The notes under the pieces were generated by a model that saw only the letters and a list, made by a program, of their open reading frames with translations, searched no databases and was not told where the DNA came from. A stretch of 64,000 bases of DNA from Diospyros lotus. Lineage: Eukaryota; Streptophyta; Magnoliopsida; Ericales; Ebenaceae. The number at the start of each line of letters is the position of its first letter. The first letter of the stretch is position 1. Positions 1-11,597 of the stretch are shown here, in pieces. The stretch is taken from positions 17,939,030 through 18,003,029 of the forward strand of contig NC_068346.1 in NCBI RefSeq assembly GCF_014633365.1, read 5' to 3'. The position numbers and the translations under genes were made by a program.

Positions 1-1893
1 AACATATTAAATAATATATTTATAATTTTATAAATATATTATTTAATATTATTAAACATTAAATTATTATAATAATACCATTAAATTTAATATACTGAAA
101 ACTATTATATATATTAATTCATCATTTAAAATAATTTAATATGTAAATATAATAACCATTAAGGCATTAACCAAACGGTCCAACTGGACCAATTCATACA
201 ACTTATTACTTATATACGTACACTCCAATCAGTCTCCATTGGTCCACGGACCAAAGCCTCCTGCGATTGCACAAAGCTGAAGCCGAATGCGTCGCACCCA
301 CACAGTCGCACAACCAACCCGAGCCCTCCTTTCTCCCTGAACACCGTCGTCAGCGCCGCATAGCCCTGTGCCCTCTTTATCTCTGAACTCCGAAGGCCTC
401 TTTCACTCCGTCGCTGTCATCTTCACTCTTTCACCGTCGTCTTCACTCCCTCGCCTCCCTCCTTGTCGCCGTCTTCACTCCTTCGGGCAAGGCAGACCTC
501 TTCGTCTCAGGTGACTTTTCTGCTGCTGGGTCGAGCCTGAGCCCAACTCATGTCAATCGAGCTCGAGTTCAAGCCCGAGCCCAATTATTATCTAGTAAAC
601 CAAGTCTAACTCAACAAAGCTTTACTTGGCTCAACTAGATTGCATCTTTATCTTTCAATTTTAGGATGGTCGTTCTGATATGACTTCAGGTGCTCGTCTA
701 TTCAATTATGTCAGAAGAGATAAATCATATGCGTGAGGCTTTCGTCTCACTGCATAAAATGAAAATCGAATTCACGATTCACTAAACTGATATTAACATA
801 TCACTTGTCTAATCACTTGATCTATACCCTGGGGCGCACTTGTTGATCTATACCCTGAGGCGCACTTGTACATATATCAAGTGTTTTAATTGAGTTCAAA
901 ATGAAAATTTTAAGTCAATTTAATCACAAACAGTAGGAGGTAGTGTAAATATACTTCAGTTTGACCAGTCAAATACAATGTAAATTGCATTTATAGAATT
1001 ATTAAAAGTTTAATATTGTATTATAAATTTTGAATGGATTTTCTTTATTGACTTGAATGATTTTAGCACTTAGTTTGAAAATTATTTTATTATTTATTTT
1101 TATTTGCTAAAGAATAACAGTAATGACGATAGTTTACTAATACATTGTTTACAATTGAATAAGTTTAGAGACAAATTTGAGATAATATTTCGAGTTTGGA
1201 AAAAAATGATATTTTTCTCATGAATACTCAACAATCAGCAATTTTAACTAACGATCATTTCTATGTTTTTTCTAATTCATGTATTTTCTTAGATTTTTGA
1301 CACATCATTCAAAAATTAACTTGTCAACGACCGAAATATCAATTAATTAATATCAGCACTAAATTATTTCTAACTCCAAAAGGAAATTCATAACTACTTA
1401 ATGATAACAAGAATTAAGAAAATGAATATAAATTTATGAAAAAAATAAATATTTGATCTATATATATAATTGACCATTTTCAAGGCATTAACAAATTTTC
1501 TTAGCAATTCAAAAGAAAATTCATAATTAAAAAAGTAAGAAGAAAAATGAGATCATGGAGAATGAATAATGAAAAATGTTAGATATAAAAAATAAAATCG
1601 ATGAGAGAAATTGGTGCTTAATTAATTAATGGGTATGATCTTCTAAATCTTTTAGGTGTTTATTTTGTATTACCTATCATTAGAATAGTAAGTAGGTTAG
1701 GAGATAAATTAGTAGGGATATTAATTAATTGTTATTTCTTTCATCTTAAATCATTTCTAAATACCATGTCAAAAATCTATAGAAAAACTTATGAAGTCAG
1801 GGAAAAGTATAGCATGAGGGCCAAGTTGAAATCTTTCTATTTATTTGGTAATGTTGTTGGGAATTAACAATAATAATACAATGGAAATATATA
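1..1893. other. AT-rich intergenic DNA, no gene recognised
   Basis: No coding region is supported here. A pyrimidine-rich, GC-richer patch at about 290-510 (many ctc, gtc and ttc triplets) resembles a 5' leader or old exon but encodes nothing I recognise. Around 530-650 there is a stretch rich in gagctcgag / cgagccc-like words, similar to the ends of the hAT-type element at 23637-25407 and possibly a fragment of a relative. A 26-bp unit is duplicated head-to-tail at about 817-868. The rest is AT-rich and featureless. Confidence 0.6.
817..868. repeat. 26-bp tandem duplication
   Basis: Two adjacent copies of a 26-bp unit containing gatctataccctg and ggcgcacttg differ at a single base (ggggcgc versus gaggcgc). 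This is a simple local duplication with no coding context. Confidence 0.8.
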
Positions 1894-2726
1894 CACTACA
1901 AGGAAAAGGGGTATTGCCGGTGAACTTTTCCCGACAGTTTGAACAACTGTTGGGAAAACACCATAATCCCCGACGATTTTAAAAATTGCCGGTGATGTTG
2001 GCCCATCCCCGGCGATTTTTAAAACCGCCAGGGATATATGATTTATATGCCCCGTGAGCCCCCGCCCCAGCCCTCACCCCGCCCAAATTAATCTTCCCCT
2101 CACCCCCTTCTCTTCCAAAATCCCCCCTGCAAACCCTAGCCCTCTCTCGCTCGCTCTCATCGCTGCCTCCCTCGCCATCGCTCACTCTCAATCGCTCACG
2201 CTCAATCGCTCTCGACCTCGCTCGCTCACTCTCAATCGCTCACGCTCAGTCGCTCTTAGCCTTGAGAGTCACGTTGTCTCTCTCGCTCAGTCGCTGCCTC
2301 TCTTTGAATCATCAAGTAAGTTGAATCACTAGAATTAGTTCAGATCCTAAAATTCATATTATATAATGCTTCATTAGAGCACTGTAAATGTCCTGAAGAA
2401 TCACTGGATTTCGCAGTGAGATGCAGTAACTTGGAATGAGATTTAAGTATTTGTGGTGAGAAATACAGAGACTTGTAAATATAACTTGCTAAAATGCATT
2501 ATGGTGTTTGATACTTCATAAACCTGTTGCTGCTATCAAAACTCCAAATATTTGTCTTGTTTTAGTGGCATAAGCAAGTTGCTGAAGTCCTCTACCTATG
2601 ACTTTTACAATGCGACACAAGCATGAGTTTAACACATGGCAAGCCATCAAAATTATGCATACTTCATCAAACTTGTCAATATACAGAGCAAGAAACATGA
2701 AGTCTCCTGTAATTAGTTAAGTATTC

Positions 2727-3106
2727 TGTAATACTGCTATGTCCCAATGGTGCAGGTCTTTGTAGAAAGCCCGGACACATGATATTAATACTTCAGTCAT
2801 TAGACCGTTGCAAGTTTTTAGTTAATTTTTTTAAATTTGAAAGTTAATTGTGTAAACTGTTAATATTAGATTTGATCTAAAGTTTTAAAAGCCTATGACC
2901 CCAATAAAATTTTGGTTTATAGGCTTACCTAGGGCCCCCAAAATTCTAGGGCCGGCACTGAATATAGTCATGCAATCTCTTTTAAAGCCTTATGCTCCGT
3001 GTCATCAAATTAGGAAGAAATACAAAAATGAAAAATGATGAAAAACTTTTATTTTTGTAATACTGCTATGTCCCAATGGTGCAGGTCTTTGTAGAAAGCC
3101 CGGACA
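2727..3106. repeat. Pair of identical 51-bp direct repeats bracketing a 278-bp segment
   Basis: Positions 2727-2777 and 3056-3106 are identical over 51 bases (both contain tgctatgtcccaatggtg). The sequence between them is different and unrelated to the flanks. Near its middle, at about 2945-2960, is the inverse of CAGTGCCGGCCC, a terminus typical of plant hAT elements, but no partner end was found. Confidence 0.8.
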
Positions 3107-3300
3107 TTTACAGTGGTCTATTTTTTTATTTAATTTGTTTCATTAAATTTAGGGAGCATTTTTTTTTATTAAATGTTTCATCTTTCATCCTACTGTACAA
3201 GAATTTTAGGTTCAATCATCCTATTTGGTTTAGGAAAAGTGGTAACACATCTAGAATGTAGGTTTTCTCAAATAGAAATCTCCATTTTTAGGAACACTAA

Positions 3301-4133
3301 GGTAGTGTTCTCTTTGTGTTTCATTTTTGAGTTTTGAGTTTTGAATTCATTTTGAATTTTGTGTTTTGAGTGTTTATTTTGAGATTTCTGAAAATGCATT
3401 CTCTTTGTCATTTTAAGAAATTGTTTCTCAAAACTAAAAATTGAAAACGCGTTTACTTTTAAATTTAAAAAAAATTATTTTATGATATTTTATTCATAAA
3501 GCATCATCAAATAAATTATTTTATTCACAAAATATCATCTACTTAATCCAATTTTTAATTATTTTATTTGTATGCAGTGTATACCTAGTTGTTAATGATA
3601 ATGTCTAAGAATTTATCTTAATAATAATAAGCTAATTCAACATTAAATGGCTATTTAAATTAAAATTAATTATTATTATTATTTAAAAAATTAAAACAAA
3701 TATAAAGATGATGAAGTGTATTTTTGTAACACTGTATTTTTAATTTTTAAACAATTTTAAAAAACATTGAAGGAGGCGGTGATGCAATCGCAACCGCCTC
3801 CTCTGCTCTTCCTCTTAAACCTAAAGAGGAAGAGCAAAAGATGAAAAGCAGAGGAGGCGGCGGATTTGGCTGGAGGAAGCCGCGAACCTGGGCCGATCTG
3901 AGTTACTGGAAGAGGTGGTGGCTGGAGGACGAACCGCGGCTATGGCTGAGGACGAACGGTAGCGGTGGCTAGAGGGCGAACAGCGGCCTCGGAGAGGGTC
4001 GATTTGAGGCGATGGCTGTCGGAGAGGGTCGATCTGAGGCGATAGTGGCTGGAAGAGAACGAACGGCGGCGATCCGAAGGGCTGATCTTGATCGACGATG
4101 GTGTTTCACAGAGGAGAAGAGTGAAGATCATAC

Positions 4134-4182
<49 letters not shown>

Positions 4183-4401
4183 ATACAGAAGGGCAAGGAG
4201 GCGTTTTTCGTGTTTTGGGTTTGGCACCATGGTTTTGGCTGAAAACGGCCAAAACGTATTTTTGGCGTTTTCAGTTTTGTGTGTAAAGTTTTTTGGTGTT
4301 TTGAAAAATGCATTTTTGAAAATGGGTAAATAAACGCGTTTTGAATGTTTTGAAAAACTAAAAACAGAAAACAGTCCGAAAATAGCAAAGAGAACAGGCC
4401 C
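3301..4401. mobile_element. PIF/Harbinger-like TIR element (non-autonomous)
   Basis: The left terminus ggtagtgttctctttg matches the inverse of the right terminus, gggcctgttctctttg, in all but a few outer bases. TAA lies immediately outside both ends (3298-3300 and 4402-4404), the 3-bp target duplication of the PIF/Harbinger group. Internal AT-rich arms repeat variants of ttttgagttttgaattc and attctctttg. The middle holds a GC-richer part (about 3770-4130) and a GA microsatellite. No transposase frame is visible. A shorter relative lies at 54283-54800. Confidence 0.72.
4136..4180. repeat. (GA)n microsatellite
   Basis: About 45 bases of uninterrupted ag dinucleotides lie inside the PIF/Harbinger-like element. 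Reading frames through it in several phases (Arg-Glu or Ser-Leu runs) are artefacts of the repeat. Confidence 0.95.
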
Positions 4402-5532
4402 TAAATTATTGGGATGACAATTGGTCCTAACAGATGATTATACATACTAATATAGAGCATATAAAAAACTTGATAGAAGTTCAAGCAAGCAACTTTTCAA
4501 GAAAGGGGATAGTCAGCAATTCTAAAGTTCACTAACCTGATGAGCAATATCTGGGCGGTAATTAATCAGCAGGGTTTCTGTTATTTCTTTTCAAAAAATT
4601 GGCATGATCATCTGAGTTCAAAAGCTGGTAAGTCTGAACAAGAATGAAAAAAAAAATTATTAGAGCACAGATGGTAAGGTAATTAAAACACAAAAAAGAA
4701 AAAAAGTCTGTCAAGTAATATAAAATTGCATTGAAATATAAATGCACCAAATTTCTCAAGACACAGGTAAGAAAAGGCTACTGGAAGAAATCCAAATCAC
4801 ATATGTTTTGATATGTTATTTAAGGATGTGGTATGCATACATGTTTGTTTTTAGTTTTCTATGTTTTGATATATTATTTTTGTATACCATTGTTATGTAA
4901 TTTTGGACATGTTTTATGCAATTTCATAGTTAACATACATACTTAAATAGATCTATTTTTTTTCAATGTAGATCCACAAAATATGATATGCAATTTTGGT
5001 TGGAGAATGGCATGGTAGAGTAATCAAGGGTAATTTGAGGCCACTAAGACATGTTTTAGTTTAGAGTTCTTTGTATGTGAGTATGGTATTGTGTAATGAA
5101 ACCAGACAAGATATTAATTTTTTTAAATGATGTTGTACTTAAATAAATTTATTGTATACATTTGTTATACTTATTGTGTGGGGGTGAATCTTTTAAAATT
5201 GTTGGTGGTTTTTTGTTGCCGTGGTTATATCAATGCAGGTAATAGTATACAGGTTATTGATATACAAATTGTATATATAGTTTTTTAATTTTTCTTTTAA
5301 AAATTGCCGACGGTTTTTGGGTTTTGCCGGCGGTAACCTTTGCCGGTGGTTTATGAGTTTTCATAAACCGCCGGTAAATAGTTTTTCCCGGTGGTTGAAA
5401 ACTGCCGAAAAACTTTCCCGACGGCGATATTTTTGGCGATTATAATTACCGTCGGTAAAAATTTTACTGACGATTTTTTAACTTTTTCCGGTAATTTTTT
5501 CACCGTCAGACAAAATTAAAACTCTTGTAGCG

Positions 5533-6261
5533 AAATATGAGATGACAAAGTCTAGTCCAATAAAAAAATTCTTTTAAGGCTTTGCGCTCTTTTATTTGGG
5601 ACATGTTATATTTATCATCTTGTAATTAACCTAGCGAATGAGTGTGAAAGAGAGTTGGAAAAAATGAAAAGACCATTAAGTTATAGGATGAATCAATTGG
5701 TAGGGTTATCAGAGGCCTATATTTGCAATGTGTGACAATAGAACCATTTAAGTAACAAAAAGAAAGAGAGTCAAAAAAAATATTAAGAGAGATTTAAGAA
5801 AACTTTCAAAGTGAGATTTTCCTCTGTTTGTTTATTTCTTTTCATCTTTAATTAGTCAGATCCTTATAAACCTTGCATTTCTCCAACTAATTATAGTGGT
5901 ATTAATAAATGACACTTTAATCATCGTTCATCCATTTATAGAAATTAAACATAAATGAAAAATCAACTGACCATGGCTAATTAGGTGATCCTATCTCCAT
6001 TAATAATCTAATTTTGTAACCTCAACCCAATTTAGGGTCCAATTAGACTTAGTTTTTACTAGTTTCAAAAGAATAATAATAAGAATTCTTGTTATTTAGA
6101 CTTCAAATCCTCTGAGTACTTAAAAATTGTAGAAAAGCCTTCAAGGTTTAAAAAATTACTACAGGGCCTTAAGATTTTGCAAATGATGTAAAGGCCCTCA
6201 AGCTTCCAATAATGACATGAAGCCTTTAAATCTCAAACATGATAAAATTTTCTACACATTA
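5533..6261. other. AT-rich spacer, nothing recognised
   Basis: This stretch lies between the CACTA element and the Ty3/gypsy left LTR. Words such as aagccttcaagg and gggccttaag recur loosely around 6120-6230. No reading frame, RNA gene or transposon end could be supported. Confidence 0.5.
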
Positions 6262-6266
6262 GTCTT

Positions 6267-7456
6267 TGTTATGGGTATTTTCGAGAAAGAGCTAAATGGA
6301 CTGGTTTCGACCTAGCAAGCTGGCTCAGTCTCCTGAGACTCAATAGGCCCAAGGTCGAAACCTTCAGAATGAGGTCATATATCGCTGAAATTTGAGTTTA
6401 GATCGCAGAACCAAACGAGCTCTCAGTAAGGTTTCCAGTGAGCTCTCAACGATATACTCAACGAGCTCTTAGTAATGCTTCAAGCTCGTTGGCCTAATCG
6501 GTCAGCTCGCCAGTCAAACTATTCAGCTCGCATAACAACATTATTGTTGAATAATCGGATACAGGGACCTACCTACTTTATCTGAGACAAGCCATATCCC
6601 TTGTAATGAGGATCTCACTCCCAATTTTATACAGATGATAAGGACAACTTGTCCCCCATTATATCATCTTTATCAAGGTAGTTAAAATTGAGATTTTAAA
6701 TGAAATCGAAAAAGGGTTCATGAAATTGGATCGTAAAATCGAATCGTAAAATCGTAAAATTTTAGAGACAATTAAAAATACCCTTTAATTTTTATAAATA
6801 TATGTTTATAATAACATAATTTTATAAAAAATAAATTAATATCATTTAATAATCTGATTATTCCTTATTATAATTCAAAAGATGATACTTCCAAAATATA
6901 ACTCAAAACTAACATTTGGTATAGTCAATTTAACAGCAAAATATAGTTTAAAATTCTTTAGAGGATGATTTCAATATTCTCCATTAGATTTAAGTTACAA
7001 TTTATACTTGAAACGTAAAATCGTTTGGGGTATCTGAAGCGTAAAATCATAAAATTGTACACCTAAAATAGGAATTTTATAAGATTTTACCCCAAATAAG
7101 ATTTTACATGGGATTTGAATCGTTTAGGGGTCTCCGAAGCGTAAAATCATAAAATCGTACAAGTAAAATTGGGATTTTAACAACAATGATCTTTATACTT
7201 TTATATCTTATGCAATTGTAAACACCCCTCATTATAAATAGGGGTCAAAAATATCATTAAAGAGAAAGAACAATGAGAATAACATACTGTTACTCTGCCA
7301 TAATACCTAGAGGGTAGTCGTGGAGTAGGCATCGTTCTGGCTGAACCAGGTAAAAATTCTTCGTGTCCGTTCTATTGTGTTATTCCTCCTTGCATTTCGG
7401 CTTATTTACTCATTACAGGCCTACGAATCACGGTCGGCTAATTTTGAACGTCGACA
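6267..7456 (+). mobile_element. Left LTR of Ty3/gypsy element (contains a MITE)
   Basis: It starts TGTTATGGG and ends TCGACA, and aligns along its length with 11598-12263. Removing the 515-bp MITE and its duplicated 8-bp target leaves 667 bp, against 666 bp for the right copy. A TATA box (attataaatag) lies at about 7231. The two LTRs differ at scattered single bases, so the insertion is not recent. The 5 bp before it (gtctt) and after the right LTR (gtttt) look like a decayed target duplication. Confidence 0.88.
6674..7188. mobile_element. hAT-type MITE nested in the left LTR
   Basis: The 515-bp insertion is absent from the other LTR and is flanked by a perfect 8-bp target duplication, atctttat (6666-6673 and 7189-7196). 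Its ends are imperfect inverted repeats (caaggtagttaaaattg and the inverse of caattttaacaacaatg-like sequence), matching at about 18 of 25 positions. An 8-bp duplication is typical of the hAT superfamily. Inside, a module with cgtaaaatc, tttggggtat and gaagcgtaaaatcataaaat is repeated (about 7012-7065 and 7120-7175). There is no coding capacity. Confidence 0.88.
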
Positions 7457-8084
7457 TTTTGAATCTAGAGGAAGGGGCCCGCTCTGATCGATAGTCATGT
7501 CAAGAGGAAGGAACGCCCAAAGCTCTGATGCTGTGGTTGATTTGCCAAAGAATCACCGCGAACAATCGCTGGATGTTCCATTAGTTGGAGGACCCGTTGT
7601 CTCTATAGCGGGTGCCCCTTTTCCACCACCGATTAGAGCCACTATCGATATGCCCCTACTGGCTTTGGTCCAATCTGTCACTTATACCACCGGAATGAAG
7701 ATGATTCAGGCCTGACAATAATGCTAGAAGGCATTAGAGAACACAATCATGCAGCACGCTGACGCTGTCAAGGTCCTCGCCCAAGCTCAAGTGCAGGCTA
7801 TCCAGGGACCATCGGAAATCCTTTCACCCCGGAGGGTTCGTCAAGAAAGACCTCTACCGAGTAAGAAGGATATCGGAGAAAACTATTTGCCCCCAAATTA
7901 TCACTCTCCAGAATGGGAAAGAAGCAAAAGATCGCAGGCCTAACGATCTGCGAACCCGGATTCAACCGTTGAGGAGTTGTTTCAAAGGGTCCAGCAATTA
8001 GAGGCGCAACAAGGAGCTCGCATGGCAAGTAACAGCCCTTTAAGCTCCAATTGGGAATGACCTTTCGTCATCAAAGAGAACTTA
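7457..8084 (+). pseudogene. Degenerate Ty3/gypsy gag start fused to integrase tail
   Basis: Downstream of the left LTR, reading frames begin at 7497 (MSRGRNAQSSDAVV, 72 codons) and 7749 (MQHADAVKVLAQAQ, 64 codons), separated by stops. They look like the N-terminal, glutamine- and proline-rich part of a plant Ty3/gypsy Gag. Around 7950-8030 comes FQRVQQLEAQQGAR, typical of the Gag coiled region. Within about 20 codons the frame changes to NWE then PFVIKE, which is the C-terminal part of a gypsy integrase. Most of gag, all of protease and reverse transcriptase and most of integrase are therefore deleted. A solo LTR interrupts the integrase motif at 8085. Confidence 0.7.
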
Positions 8085-10073
8085 TGTAACAGCCCACTTA
8101 CTCAGGGTGTGTTATGCCTTAGGAAATTTGGGTCTTATTTTTTTTTTTTTCTAAATTACATTATTCCCGAAATTTCCTAAGACCTATCTAGTGCTTCACG
8201 AAATATTTTATACACTAGAGATAAATACAATCGTATAAAGCGGAAACTAAATCGAACCTGCTCATGGCGTTACATACATAAATGACTGAACTTGACACCT
8301 ATTACAAAGTTGATACATAGGCTTCTAAAGATAAATTAAAAAGTACATAATTCTTGAAACATTCATATTATACATAACATGTCACCCTTGCTCGTTTCTT
8401 GACGACTCGTGTCACTACCTATCTTCGACTTCCGTATCATCACTGTAAGTCCCGACTGGAACGTCAAATGTTCCAGGGGCAAAACCCAAGTTAGATGATG
8501 AACCATCTAAGTAAGGGTACATAATGTTATATCATGTGTGTATGCAATGTCTTTCATCGTAGGTGTCAACTGCACCCCTCATGCTACCTACCGTTTTTAC
8601 GGCCACCTTTTTCGAAACTGGGGTGTCTAGGGGCACCATTTGGTAAAGTAGCGGTGCCAGTTCGTACTCCATACGGCCTCAAATCTGTGTGATTAATGAT
8701 ATCAACATGTATTTATGCATTTCATAGTCATGTCATGTATGCAGTCAACATGATGGGTACATATCAGAGTATGTCAATATGATGAAAGCATTCTCGAAGA
8801 TAAACATTTCTAACCATACTAGGCTTGTAATAGTACACTTACTGTTAAGTTGTCTCGAGAAACGTGTCAGCCTCAAAAATTGCATCGAGCAACTATTTCC
8901 CAATCCTCTTGCCCCAATGGTCCCTAGAACATTAAATTTATTTTTGGAATATTAATTTGCTATTTTTTTTTCATAATTTCTATAATTTCTCTTTATTTCT
9001 AAGCCTAATTCTTTCAAAATTACATAATAATTATCTAAAGCTTCATTTATCCTAATTTTCTTCCACTAATATTTTAAAAATTACATTTCTAGCCTTCTGA
9101 AATTTTCTTGCAATTTTTCAAATTAAACTCCTATTTTTCCTTATTTCCATAATAGAAAAATTACTTAAATAAATAATAAATTTAGTATTTTCCAGTGATT
9201 TTTTTTTACAAAATAAGACATAAACAATATTCTAGATTTTCTGGAATTTTTTCGAAATTTTTCAAAACTTTTTCCTATTTTATTTTATTTTATTTTTCTT
9301 TCTTTCCTTTTCCTTTTCCTTTCTTTTCTTTTTTTCTTTTCTTTATTTTTTTCTTGTGGGCGCATGGAGGGCACGCGCCTTCTTCCCACTCGCGAGTGTG
9401 TGCAGCCACGCACCCATTTGGTTTGTTTTCTTCGGTGGCCCTCTTGTAGCCGGCGACGATACCGAGCCTCCAAACTTCAAAAAAAGCTTCACTCCCCCTT
9501 AATTTCGACCTCCCGAACCCCATTATGGCTACCAAATTCGGCAGAAAGCTTGCCCATGATGCGAGGACCGAAACCCCACTCTCAAATATCTCAAACACTC
9601 CCCCAATCGACTGATTTATGAAGTAAACAATTTCTGATGAAGGTCTCGCTCGATCATCGGCTATTTATAGCGAAAACTCGACGTGTATTGTCCCATTACG
9701 ATCGCCACGCGTCCTAGAAGCCATACTCGACGTCCTTTGGGGCATCAATGCCCTCCTCACCTTTGATTTCTTGTTTGTAGGCGCTGCCAGAGCATAGCGC
9801 GCACCTGTTCCAATTTTTTGCAAGATTTGCCTTTTTTTTTTAATACATATACGTATATATACATACATATACATATATACCCATACCTATTTACATACTT
9901 ACATACAAGTCTACACAAAATCCAAATTTCAACACAAAATTATGATATTTTTACTATATACCTTATCTCATTTAATTATAACATAAATAAATTTATACAT
10001 ACCCATTAAAATTTTAATAATTCTCTAGGGCTTAAAATTATGATTTTTATTTACGGTGTCCTAGGGTATTACA
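8085..10073 (-). mobile_element. Solo LTR, TGTAA..TTACA family, copy A
   Basis: It starts TGTAACAGCCC and ends GGGTATTACA. A perfect 5-bp target duplication, actta, lies at 8080-8084 and 10074-10078. The orientation is minus: the conserved block seen as ctgaaatattcaaacgtt in the plus copies appears here as its inverse around 8455-8500 (tggaacgtcaaatgttccag). A long pyrimidine tract (about 9270-9355) corresponds to the purine tracts of plus copies. There is no internal domain and no second LTR, so it is a solo LTR, probably left by LTR-LTR recombination. Long LTRs with these termini are typical of Ty3/gypsy chromoviruses of the Del/Tekay type; that lineage is an inference. Confidence 0.85.
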
Positions 10074-10078
10074 ACTTA

Positions 10079-10168
10079 GGAAACGGAGCATATCATTTGG
10101 CAAATATGGATGGGGATACTCTCCCACGAGTTTGGAATGCGGAGCACCTCCGTCCTTACTACCCATGA
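10079..10168 (+). pseudogene. C-terminal end of Ty3/gypsy integrase
   Basis: The frame reads GAYHLANMDGDTLPRVWNAE and then HLRPYYP before a TGA at 10166-10168. This is the well-known end of plant gypsy polyproteins (..WNAEHLRPYY). It continues directly from the integrase piece at about 8040-8084 when the solo LTR and one copy of its 5-bp duplication are ignored. It marks the end of pol in a heavily deleted element. Confidence 0.8.
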
Positions 10169-11597
10169 ATTATTCGATTGAATATCTCCAAAATGAAGGG
10201 TTGAGAAATCATAGTCTGCGAGCTAGGGTCCATTCAACTTAGCCATCGTGCTATGGTTTGCAGCTTAACTGAGCATTCATCTTGGTCCCCCCTTCAGGTC
10301 GTGGTCTATGAGCTGAGACCCATTCATCTTGACTTAATGTCATGGTTTTGCACCTAATGAGCAACCACTTCTATTATTTAAGCTAAAGGTTCATTAGCTG
10401 GGGTCCTTTCATCTTGACTCAAGTCATAGTCTGCGACCCACCTAGATGTTTCTTCTTAGCTCATTAAACTTGTAATAAGCCATTGTATGCTAGTTGGGAC
10501 CAACCCATGATTCACCTGGGCATATAACTTGGCAATACAAGTCGAAGGTTTACTAGCTGGGGTCCTTTCATCTTGGCTTAAGCCGTGGTCTGCGACCTAC
10601 TTGAGTGTTCCTTCTCGACCAAATTATTTTTTATTGATATTCGATTGGATATCTTTAAAGTTGCGAGCTGAGACTCATTCCTCTTGACTTAATGTCATGG
10701 TTTGACACCTATTAAGCAACCACTTCCATTAATTATTTCGTGCTAAGGGTTCACTAGCTGGGGTCCTTTCATCTTGACTCAAGTCATGGTCTGTAACCCA
10801 CCTAGGTGTTCCATTTTAGCTCGTTAAAGTTGCAAAAAGCCACGGTATGTTAGCTGAGGTCGCAACGCGATATACTTGGACATATATCTTGTCAGGGTTT
10901 CTGATATGATCCAGATCTCTCTATGATGCATCAGCTGAGACTCGGATCAATTTGATTATCATCTCGCAAATGGATCATCATTATCTTGCCATTACAGCTG
11001 AATTCATCTTGATTTTTATGTCCGTGAATGACGAGCTATTTCAAACATGCGAGTTGACATTTCTTTGGATTCCAAATTAGCTAAAAGAAAGCCATGTATG
11101 TTAGCTGAGATCGCAACACGATCTACCTGGACATATATCTTAGCAATGTTTTCGATATGACTCATATATTATTTCATCAGGACGTGTTCATTACGATCTG
11201 CCTTGATTTTCCTACGTATGGCTATTCGCGACCTACTGAACATATCCTTTATTACGTCGATCAATGACGAGCTATTGCAAATGTGCTAAGTCGCGAGCTG
11301 GGAATTTATTTGGGTTTATCTTAACTTATATTCGGTAGAATCATTCCGAGTTTATATTCTGAAAACTTTTTCCAAGTTGTACTCTTGGGCTTATCTCGAT
11401 GTGCAGAAGCTTCATGGGGCTCATTTTAAATTACATCCGAAAGATTGGTTCAAGTGTCATATTGTCGAAATCTCACTTAAAACTCCAAGCTTGATTGGGA
11501 AAAGGTCTGACAAACGGATTGGCAGCTCGTGAAGCCCGCTTCAAATGGCTTGTATCAGCTCCCAGTTTGAAGATCGCACTACGAGTTGGGGGGCTTA
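10169..11597. repeat. 3' non-coding region of the gypsy element with spaced repeats
   Basis: No coding frame is present. A module with tagctggggtcctttcatct followed by aagtcatggtctgcgaccca recurs at about 10395, 10555 and 10755, and related words (gagctgagacccattcatct, aatgtcatggttt) are scattered between. Spacers of this kind between pol and the 3' LTR are known in large plant gypsy elements. The sequence just before the right LTR (gagttggggggctta) is a plausible polypurine tract. Confidence 0.65.

Larger units (their letters stand above)
1894..5532. mobile_element. Non-autonomous CACTA (En/Spm-type) DNA transposon
   Basis: The left end reads CACTACAAGG, and the right end is the inverse of CGCTACAAGA, the signature terminus of CACTA elements. 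Just inside both ends are many short direct and inverted motifs built from gccggtg, cccgacg and gccggcggt, the usual subterminal transposase-binding repeats (about 1910-2040 and 5300-5520). The flanking trinucleotides are ata and aaa, so the expected 3-bp target duplication is imperfect. No transposase reading frame is present, so the 3.6-kb copy is non-autonomous. It contains a PIF/Harbinger-like element, a 51-bp direct duplication and a piece with a hAT-like end. Confidence 0.8.

Noticed and set aside
3940..4388. Several overlapping frames with Arg-Glu or Ser-Leu runs
   Set aside because: They are generated by the (GA)n microsatellite inside a TIR element.
9195..9621. Frames on both strands, one rich in Phe, one in Lys
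   Set aside because: They derive from the pyrimidine tract inside solo LTR copy A; no family match and no conserved motif.
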